DNA from: Novosphingobium sp. 18050
GTDB taxonomy: Bacteria; Pseudomonadota; Alphaproteobacteria; Sphingomonadales; Sphingomonadaceae
Reading direction: 5' to 3'
DNA: 64,000 nucleotides
Assembly (NCBI RefSeq): GCF_902706195.1
Contig: NZ_CACSJO010000019.1
Span: 1-64,000 of the forward strand
Shown here: one piece after another, positions 58,096 through 64,000 of the stretch
How the letters are laid out: each line of letters starts with the position of its first letter
Position numbering within the stretch: position 1 is the stretch's first letter
The notes under the pieces: model-generated
What the model was told of the DNA's origin: nothing
Databases searched by the model: none
What the model saw: the letters and a program-made list of their open reading frames with translations, nothing else
Translations under genes and position numbers: made by a program

Positions 58096-60258
58096 ATGAG
58101 GTTTCGATTGCTTTCCGGCTGCGCGCTCGCGGCCGTCCTGCTCCCCGCCGCTGCCTACGCCGAGACAAGTGATGCAACTGCGAACGCCGCGGCGCCCGCC
58201 GCTGCGGATACGGGGGGCGCCTCCAAGAATGACGATACCTACCACGCCGGTCAGGGCAGCGAGATCGTCGTCACCGGCGTTTTGCCGACCAACCGACAGG
58301 ACATGCTTTCCAGCGTCGCTGTAGTGCAGGGCACCGAATTGACGCAGTCGCTTCGCCCCTCCATCGGCGAGACCCTGCAGCACCAGCCCGGCGTTTCGGC
58401 CACCTCGTTCGGTCCCAGCGCCTCGCGCCCGGTTCTGCGCGGCCTTCAGGGTGAGCGCGTGCGCATCCTGACCGACGGCATCGGCTCCATCGACGTGTCG
58501 AACACCTCGGTGGACCATGCGGTCGTCGTCAACCCGCTACTGGCAGAGCGTATCGAAGTGCTGCGCGGGCCGCAGTCGCTGCTCTATGGCTCGTCGGCCA
58601 TCGGCGGCGTCGTCAACGTCATCGACAAGCGTATCCCGACCAAGGTGCCGGCCGAAGCGGTCCACGTCGGCGCGCTGGCAAGCTATGGTTCGGCGGCCGA
58701 CGAACGCTCCTTCTCGGGCGCGGTGGACGTGCCGCTGTCCTCGCAGTGGGTCGCCCATGTCGACGGCAGCTACCTCAAGAGCGATGACGTGCGCATCGGC
58801 GGCCATGCGCTGACCCCGGCGCTGCGGGCCCAGGCGCTGGCTTCCAGCCTCCAGCCTGCCGACCCCGCCGACGCGGAGCCGATCGACTTCGCCGCCAATG
58901 CCGGCATCAAGGGCAAGCTGCCCAATACCGCCGCCAAGACATGGACCGCCGGGGCCGGCATCGCCTACATCGGCGACAGCGGCAATTTCGGCATCTCCTA
59001 CGGCCATTACGACAGCCTATACGGTGTGCCGGTACGCTATGCGACGCAGCAGGGCGAAGAGCAGGAAGCACCGCGCCTCAAGCTGAAGCAGGACCGCGTT
59101 GACGCCCGCGCGGAGATCGACGTGAACTCGGGCTTCCTCGACAAGGTCTCGATGCGGCTCGGCTATGCCGATTATTCGCACTTCGAACTGGAGGAAGACG
59201 GTTCGGTCGGCACGGCGTTCTACAACAAGGGCATGGAAGGCCGCCTGGAATTCACCCAGGCCAAGCAGGGCGTCTGGCGCGGCGTGACCGGCGCGCAGCT
59301 GTTCACGCGCGACTTCAACGTGGTGGGCGACGAGGCGTTCCTGCCGAAGAATTCGACCAGCCAGATCGGCCTCTTCACCCTCCAGCAGCTGGATTACGGC
59401 ACGCTCAAGTTCGAAGCCGGCGCGCGTTATGAGCACACCAACCTCAGCGCCAACCCGCTTGCTGACCAGTCGCAGTTCTTCGACGGCAGCCGCACCTTCG
59501 ATGCGTTCTCGGGCTCGCTGGGCGCATCCTACGCACTGTCGGATGACTGGCGCGTCGGCCTCAACCTGTCGCGCACGGAGCGCGCACCTTCGGGCGAAGA
59601 ACTCTTCGCCAACGGACCCCATGCCGGAACCGAGGCGTTCGAAGTGGGCAATCCCGACTTCAAGCTCGAAAAGTCCTGGGGCGTTGAGGCGATCCTGCGC
59701 GGCAAGGGTACGAACTATACCTTCGAGGCATCGGCCTATCACACGTGGTTCTCGAACTTCATCTACGAAGGGCAGACGGGCGCGCTGGAGGACGGCCTTC
59801 CGGTCTTCCAGTCGTACCAGGCCGATGCGCGCTACTACGGCTTCGAGGCGCAGGGCACGCTGACCCTGGCGCGGTTCGGGGATTCGAAGATCGTCGCCGA
59901 TGCGCTGGGCGATTATGTCCATGCCAACATCGTCAGCGTCGGCCCGGCGCCGCGCATTCCGCCTCTGCGCGTGCTGGGCGGCCTCAGCTTCCAGGCGCCG
60001 AAGTTCGACCTGCGCGGCGAAGTGGAGCATGTCACCGACCAGAAGCGGATCTCCGACTTCGAGACCCCGACCGACGGTTACACCATGGTCAACGCCGAGG
60101 TGAACGTGCGTCCCTGGGGCACCGAGCGGCCGATCAGCTTTGCGCTTTCGGCGAACAACATCTTTGATGTGGTGGCCCGCCGCGCGGCCTCGTTCCTCAA
60201 GGACTACGCCCCGCTTTCCGGCCGCGATATTCGCCTGACCGCCAAGCTGGACTTCTAG
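58096..60258 (+). CDS. znuD: ZnuD-like TonB-dependent zinc receptor
   Basis: A 720-residue outer-membrane receptor. Signal peptide MRFRLLSGCALAAVLLPAAA, then the TonB box GSEIVVTGVL at about 55. The plug shows the ZnuD signature FGPSASRPVLRGLQGERVRI and LRGPQSLLYGSSAIGGVVNV. The end ASFLKDYAPLSGRDIRLTAK is also typical of ZnuD. I see no His-rich external loop like that of Neisseria ZnuD. It probably brings zinc, or zinc bound to a chelator, into the periplasm. The ATG was chosen because the upstream frame runs through the promoter. It converges with the merC-type gene that shares its operator. Confidence 0.86.
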   Translation: MRFRLLSGCALAAVLLPAAAYAETSDATANAAAPAAADTGGASKNDDTYHAGQGSEIVVTGVLPTNRQDMLSSVAVVQGTELTQSLRPSIGETLQHQPGVSATSFGPSASRPVLRGLQGERVRILTDGIGSIDVSNTSVDHAVVVNPLLAERIEVLRGPQSLLYGSSAIGGVVNVIDKRIPTKVPAEAVHVGALASYGSAADERSFSGAVDVPLSSQWVAHVDGSYLKSDDVRIGGHALTPALRAQALASSLQPADPADAEPIDFAANAGIKGKLPNTAAKTWTAGAGIAYIGDSGNFGISYGHYDSLYGVPVRYATQQGEEQEAPRLKLKQDRVDARAEIDVNSGFLDKVSMRLGYADYSHFELEEDGSVGTAFYNKGMEGRLEFTQAKQGVWRGVTGAQLFTRDFNVVGDEAFLPKNSTSQIGLFTLQQLDYGTLKFEAGARYEHTNLSANPLADQSQFFDGSRTFDAFSGSLGASYALSDDWRVGLNLSRTERAPSGEELFANGPHAGTEAFEVGNPDFKLEKSWGVEAILRGKGTNYTFEASAYHTWFSNFIYEGQTGALEDGLPVFQSYQADARYYGFEAQGTLTLARFGDSKIVADALGDYVHANIVSVGPAPRIPPLRVLGGLSFQAPKFDLRGEVEHVTDQKRISDFETPTDGYTMVNAEVNVRPWGTERPISFALSANNIFDVVARRAASFLKDYAPLSGRDIRLTAKLDF

Positions 60259-60268
60259 AGGAGCCGGT

Positions 60269-60670
60269 TCAACCGCCGCAGCGCACCGCGCTGCGGCGGC
60301 GCCAGTTGGCGATGTGGGCTGCCGCAAGGCACAGGCTGCCGGCGACCGTCAGCCCGGTTTCTATCGCATACCATTCGGCAAAGACCAGCCCGAAGCCCAT
60401 CAGCAGCAATCCGGCAATTCCGACCACCAGCGGACCGAAGGCCCGGTGACGGCGCCAGCCCCCGATCAGCGCCAGCGCGCTTGTCGGCAGGGCGATCAGG
60501 AGGACGGCCGCGTGGAAGCCTTCACCCACGCCGATCCGGTCCGCCACTGCGGGCAGCGCCGCCAGCACCAGCGGCAGGGCAAGGCAGTGCACCATGCACG
60601 CGAACGAGGCGCAGACCGCAAACCCGTCGAGAATGCCTTCCACGCGGGCGCCGGGGGTCTGAACGGTCAT
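60269..60670 (-). CDS. MerC-domain membrane protein
   Basis: A 133-residue inner-membrane protein with four helices and the MerC motif CMVHCLALPLVLAALPAV at about residue 25. MerC proteins carry metal ions across the inner membrane; next to a ZnuD-like receptor and a shared operator, zinc is the likely ligand. The ATG at 60670 follows GAAAGACC; an upstream ATG at 60697 is possible. It converges with the receptor gene, with an 11-bp gap. Confidence 0.82.
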   Translation of the reverse strand: MTVQTPGARVEGILDGFAVCASFACMVHCLALPLVLAALPAVADRIGVGEGFHAAVLLIALPTSALALIGGWRRHRAFGPLVVGIAGLLLMGFGLVFAEWYAIETGLTVAGSLCLAAAHIANWRRRSAVRCGG

Positions 60671-60701
60671 ATTGGTCTTTCGATTGGGAAACTGCATTTA
60701 A

Positions 60702-60730
60702 GATATGTGATAACGTATCATTATTTTCAA
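60702..60730 (-). promoter_or_regulatory. merC promoter with Zur-like operator
   Basis: On the minus strand TTGAAA (60730-60725), 17 bp, CATATC (60707-60702). TGATA-ACG-TATCA (60708-60720), a perfect inverted repeat, fills the spacer. TAACGTATCATT is shared word for word with the znuD promoter. Confidence 0.66.
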
Positions 60731-61185
60731 GGCATACGAAACGAGGAATTTCGCCGCGTGCCATCGCCCGCTGGCGAGCGCGGGATGACGCCAGGGAAAT
60801 TCAGCGGACGGGCTGCGGCCGGCGCTGGGTTTGGTCGCCAGCATCAGGCGACTAGTGCTGGACCCTGCCTTTTGATCGCGAACGGCTGGTAAGGGGCGTG
60901 ACCTCGTGTGACTTCCAGCTCGACCCTGCGGTGCATGGGGGTGAGGGGGCGGGTTCGCACTCTTGCCCTCTTCCCTGAGGGCACACCCTCAAGTTCATCC
61001 ACGCATCCATGAATTGCGGCTTGTCCGGTCCGCACCGGACGCCGACCGCTTCGGGAGCATGGAGTGTCAGCTACCCACCCCCGACCCGTCACGCCGCAGC
61101 ATATAACCTATATGGTTATAAATGTCAATGTCAGCGCTTCGGGAAAGGCGCGCGCGGCCGGGCAGGCCCCGCGCGCGCTTTCGCA
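60731..61185. other. Intergenic region with an unassigned leftward transcript
   Basis: About 455 bp without a convincing gene. The leftward promoter at 61100-61128 fires into it. The longest frames are Arg-rich and look spurious: 82 codons from GTG 61092, and 52 codons starting ATG GAT GCG further in. Small hairpins occur, such as GTCCGG/CCGGAC near 61025, and a GAGGG/CCCTC pair near 60985. It may encode a small RNA or a small protein. Confidence 0.45.
61100..61128 (-). promoter_or_regulatory. Leftward promoter with an internal palindrome
   Basis: On the minus strand TTGACA (61128-61123), 17 bp, TATATG (61105-61100). The spacer and -10 contain TATAACC-TATAT-GGTTATA (61102-61120), a perfect 7+7 palindrome of the MarR/GntR/ArsR type. 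The transcription start would be near 61093. No gene follows for about 420 bp. Confidence 0.6.
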
Positions 61186-61533
61186 TCAGGCCCTGGCGGC
61201 GGTGACGATGATTTCGACCTTGTAGCCGGGCGCGGCCAGCTTGCCTTCGCTGGTGGCGCGGGCCGGGGCGGGGTGGCCGGCGATCCAGGCATCCCACACG
61301 GCGTTCATTTCCTCGAAGTCGGCGATGTCGGCCAGCCAGATCGTGGCCATCAGCAGGTGGTCCTTGCTGCTGCCGGTCTTCTCCAGCAGGGCCTCGATTT
61401 CGGCGAGGGTGGTCTTCGTCTGCTCGGTGACGCTGGCGCCTTCCTCGCCCACCTGACCGGCGAGGTAGATGGTGTCGCCGTGGATCACTGCCTCGCTCAT
61501 GCGGGCGCCCTGGTCGATGCGGGTGATGGTCAT
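61186..61533 (-). CDS. ridA: RidA-family deaminase
   Basis: A 115-residue RidA/YjgF protein: MSEAVIHGDTIYLAGQVGEE, EQTKTTLAEIEALLEKTGSS and the end APGYKVEIIVTA. The substrate-binding Arg of RidA is present in the PAPARATSEGKLAAPG area. It hydrolyses reactive 2-aminoacrylate/imine intermediates. Third in the alr-dadA-ridA operon, so it may remove imines made by DadA. A 42-bp gap separates it from dadA. Confidence 0.87.
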   Translation of the reverse strand: MTITRIDQGARMSEAVIHGDTIYLAGQVGEEGASVTEQTKTTLAEIEALLEKTGSSKDHLLMATIWLADIADFEEMNAVWDAWIAGHPAPARATSEGKLAAPGYKVEIIVTAARA

Positions 61534-61575
61534 TGTCGGTCCTCTTGCGTGGTCGCCGTGTCCGGCTAGGTGCGT

Positions 61576-62838
61576 TTAGGCGGCGTTCCGGTAGCGGCTG
61601 ATCGCCAGGTCCGCCGTCTCGATCGCGGGGGGGCGCCCGGCGATGATATCGGCGATGACGTGAGCCGATCCGCAGGCCATCGTCCAGCCCAGCGTGCCGT
61701 GGCCGGTGTTGAGAAAGAGGTTGGGGACCTTGGTGGCCCCGATCACCGGCGTGCTGTCCGGCGTCATCGGGCGCAGTCCGCACCAGAACGATGCGGCCGC
61801 CATGTCGCCCGCGCCGGGGAACAGCGAGCCGGCCGAATGCTCCAGCGTTGCCCGGCGGGCAGGCGGCAAGTCCTTGGTGAAGCCGGAAATTTCGGCCATG
61901 CCGCCAACGCGAATACGGTCTCCCAGCCGGGTGATCGCCACCTTGTAGCTTTCGTCCAGCAGGGTGGAGACGGGCGCGCGCGCCTCGTCCACGATGGGCA
62001 CGGTGATCGAATAGCCCTTCACCGGATAGACCGGCAGGCGAATGCCCAGCGGCGCCACCAGCTGCGGCGAATAGCTGCCCATCGCCACCAGATAGGCATC
62101 GGCGACAAGGTTGCCCGCATCCGTCTCGACATGGGTAATCCGCCCGCCCTCGGCCGCAAGCCGGGTGATCGCAGTGTCGTTCAGGAAGCGCACGCCCTGC
62201 GTTGCCGCCATTTGTGCAAGGGCATTGGTGAACTTGAAGCAGTCGCCGGTTTCGTCGTGCGGCAGGCGCAGACCGCCCGCGAGCGGCACCTCGCTATTGG
62301 CGAGGCCGGGTTCGGCGGCCACGCATCCGGTGGGGTCGAGAACCTCGAACGGCACGCCGTCGGCCTTGAGCACGGCGATATCCTTGCCCACGCCGTCGAG
62401 CTGCTTCTGCTCGCGGAACAGCTGGAGCGTGCCCTGGCTACGCTCGTCATAGCGGATGCCGGTAGCCCCGCGCAGCTCGATCAGACGGTCGCGGCTGAAT
62501 TCGGCGAGGCGCACCATGCGGCTCTTGTTGATGGCATAGTCGCGGGCATTGCAGTTGCCCAGCATCGCCGCCAGCCAGCGCATCATCGCCATATCCGCAT
62601 GGGGGCGCAGGATCAGCGGGGCGTGGCGCATCATCAGCCAGCGCACGGCCTTCATAGGAATGCCCGGCGCGGCCCAGGGGGAGGCGTATCCGGGCGAGAT
62701 CTCACCCGCATTGGCAAAGCTGGTTTCCAGCGCCGGGCCGCTCTGACGGTCGACGACGACGACCTCGTGCCCCGCCTGCGCCAGATACCACGCCGAGGTC
62801 ACGCCGATGACGCCGCTGCCGAGAATCGCGATCTTCAT
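61576..62838 (-). CDS. dadA: D-amino acid dehydrogenase
   Basis: A 420-residue FAD enzyme. The dinucleotide-binding start is MKIAILGSGVIGVTSAWYLA. Family landmarks are AGEISPGYASPWAAPGIPMK, CFKFTNALAQMAATQG and the end region NTGHGTLGWTMACGSAHVIA. It oxidises D-alanine to pyruvate and ammonia via an imine and feeds electrons to the quinone pool at the inner membrane. It overlaps alr by 4 nt (ATGA), and ridA follows. A longer frame to 63471 lies inside alr and is rejected. Confidence 0.93.
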   Translation of the reverse strand: MKIAILGSGVIGVTSAWYLAQAGHEVVVVDRQSGPALETSFANAGEISPGYASPWAAPGIPMKAVRWLMMRHAPLILRPHADMAMMRWLAAMLGNCNARDYAINKSRMVRLAEFSRDRLIELRGATGIRYDERSQGTLQLFREQKQLDGVGKDIAVLKADGVPFEVLDPTGCVAAEPGLANSEVPLAGGLRLPHDETGDCFKFTNALAQMAATQGVRFLNDTAITRLAAEGGRITHVETDAGNLVADAYLVAMGSYSPQLVAPLGIRLPVYPVKGYSITVPIVDEARAPVSTLLDESYKVAITRLGDRIRVGGMAEISGFTKDLPPARRATLEHSAGSLFPGAGDMAAASFWCGLRPMTPDSTPVIGATKVPNLFLNTGHGTLGWTMACGSAHVIADIIAGRPPAIETADLAISRYRNAA

Positions 62839-63965
62839 GGTGCGCTGCTCCGGTCGTGCATGGTGTCGTGCGCGGGGGCGAGGGCGGGCAGATGAACCCG
62901 TTCGTACCGGCGGCTGAGCTGGGTGAGGATTTCGTAGGAGATGGTGCCCGCGTCCGCAGCTACCGTGTCGAGGGTCTGGTGCGGGCCGATCAGTTCCACC
63001 GCGGCGCCGGGGTACAGGTGTTCGGCGGGAACGTCGGTCACGTCCAGGGTGATGCTGTCCATCGACACCCGGCCGACCACCGGCACTCGGATGCCCGCGA
63101 TGAAGCCGCTCCCCCGGTTGCCCAGGCAGCGCGGCCAGCCATCGGCATAGCCCACCGGGATCGTGGCGATGCGGCTTTCGCGGGTGACGTGGTGGGTCAG
63201 CCCGTAACCGACGCCGGTGCCTGCCGGGATCGTCCGCAGCTGGGCAACGCGCGCTTCGAGAGCGACGACGGCCCGCATCGGGTTCGGCCCGTCGGAGGGC
63301 GCGCCGCCGTACATCGCGATGCCGGCCCGCACGATGTCGAAATGACCGCGGGCAAGGAACGCGCCGCCGCTGTTGTCGAGCGCGCGGGGTACATGCGGGA
63401 ACCGCGCGGTGATCGCCTCGAAGCGGCTGGCCTGCGCGGCGTTGGCGGCGTCGGCAGGTTCGTCGGCGCAAGCCAGGTGGCTCATGATGAGGCGCAGGTC
63501 GATGTTCTCAAGAAGGGCAGGCGCGGCCAGCAGCGCGTCGATCTCATCCGCCGGCAGACCCATGCGCGACATGCCGGTATCGACCTGCAGCACACCGGGC
63601 AGCACGCGCCCTTGCGCTGCCGCCAGCGCCGCCCAGCGTTCTATCTGGTCGAGCGAATTGAGCACCGGGATCGCGCCGATCGCCAGGCACTGGGCTTCGG
63701 CGCCGGGCATCAGGCCGTTGAGGACGTAGAGCGGAATGTCGCCGAGCAGATCGGGTTTCAGGGCCTGCGCCTCGCCCAGCAGCGCAACGAAGAGGTGGCG
63801 GCAGCCTGCGTCGATCAGTGTGTGGGCGACCTTCGCGGCGCCCAGGCCATAGCCGTCTGCCTTGACCACGCCGGCGACCTGCGCGGGCGCGACCTGCCGG
63901 CAGAGCAAGCGATAGTTCGCTGCCAGAGCCTCGAAATCGATGGTCAGGACTGCACCGGCCGTCAC
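62835..63965 (-). CDS. alr: Alanine racemase, catabolic type
   Basis: A 376-residue PLP enzyme. The PLP lysine is Lys35 (GVVKADGYGLG), and the second catalytic base, Tyr, lies in the GVGYGLTHHV region. Other landmarks are LDNSGGAFL, VGYADGWPR and VGRVSMDSITLD. It interconverts L- and D-alanine. Because it heads an operon with dadA it probably serves L-alanine catabolism (DadX role). It reads from a GTG at 63965; its promoter lies at the window edge, so only 35 bp upstream are visible. Confidence 0.92.
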   Translation of the reverse strand: MTAGAVLTIDFEALAANYRLLCRQVAPAQVAGVVKADGYGLGAAKVAHTLIDAGCRHLFVALLGEAQALKPDLLGDIPLYVLNGLMPGAEAQCLAIGAIPVLNSLDQIERWAALAAAQGRVLPGVLQVDTGMSRMGLPADEIDALLAAPALLENIDLRLIMSHLACADEPADAANAAQASRFEAITARFPHVPRALDNSGGAFLARGHFDIVRAGIAMYGGAPSDGPNPMRAVVALEARVAQLRTIPAGTGVGYGLTHHVTRESRIATIPVGYADGWPRCLGNRGSGFIAGIRVPVVGRVSMDSITLDVTDVPAEHLYPGAAVELIGPHQTLDTVAADAGTISYEILTQLSRRYERVHLPALAPAHDTMHDRSSAP

Positions 63966-64000
63966 GAAAGCCCCCGCGTTGTTTTGCCGGCGCTGGCCGG

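Noticed and set aside
60700..61185. A cobalamin, TPP or SAM riboswitch in the gap before merC
   Set aside because: None of the conserved boxes of these riboswitches could be found on either strand.
1..64000. CRISPR arrays and insertion sequences
   Set aside because: No regularly spaced repeats and no transposase with flanking inverted repeats were seen.

Overview
The window is high-GC alphaproteobacterial DNA, most likely from a sphingomonad (Sphingomonadaceae; Novosphingobium or Sphingobium would fit). The evidence is three large TonB-dependent receptors in 15 kb, one with a FecI/FecR signalling pair, an orphan Rieske oxygenase, the domain types of the phage genes, an alphaproteobacterial-type SOS box (GTTC-N7-GTTC) and an EcfG-type stress promoter. 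The genus is inferred from gene content, not from a marker gene.

Positions 1 to about 35.9 kb are a lambdoid-style siphophage prophage whose left end lies outside the window. A leftward early operon of at least 13 tightly coupled genes (1-6250) encodes almost only unknown proteins plus small DNA-binding proteins. It is driven from an immunity region (6338-7126) with a CI/LexA-type repressor, a Cro-like protein and repeated TAGCC-N5-GGCTA operators placed inside the promoters. Rightward genes follow: a CHC2 primase, a DUF3987 protein, a repeat-rich non-coding stretch that may be an origin, small unknown proteins and a tRNA-Gly(UCC). Then come HNH endonuclease, terminase, portal, ClpP-like protease and HK97 capsid, head-tail connectors, tail tube, tail chaperone with a probable programmed -1 frameshift, tape measure and tail tip. 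The right end carries accessory genes: a secreted protein antisense to the tail genes, a DNA adenine methylase, a membrane protein, a YozE-like protein and a HIRAN-domain protein behind a perfect SOS box.

The prophage looks crippled. The large terminase is frameshifted exactly at its Walker A motif, the only integrase sequence is a C-terminal fragment fused head-on to a decayed tonB 3' end (about 35.92 kb), and no lysis gene is visible.

From 36.3 kb onward the DNA is ordinary chromosome. It holds a ribosomal-protein oxygenase, a GlsB/YeaQ stress protein, then a Rieske oxygenase, M24 peptidase and aldehyde dehydrogenase, NhaA, a YitT membrane protein and a VOC protein. A cell-surface signalling and phosphate-scavenging block follows (44.8-54.0 kb): ECF sigma, FecR, STN-containing TonB receptor, purple acid phosphatase and a second TonB receptor, with Pho-box-like repeats in front of three units. 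After that come malic enzyme MaeB and a YegD-like Hsp70, then a zinc block in which a ZnuD-like receptor and a MerC-type membrane protein share a TGATA-ACG-TATCA operator inside their promoters. The window ends with a D-alanine catabolic operon (alr-dadA-ridA, read leftward). A well-formed leftward promoter with an internal palindrome at 61.1 kb fires into about 360 bp with no recognisable gene.
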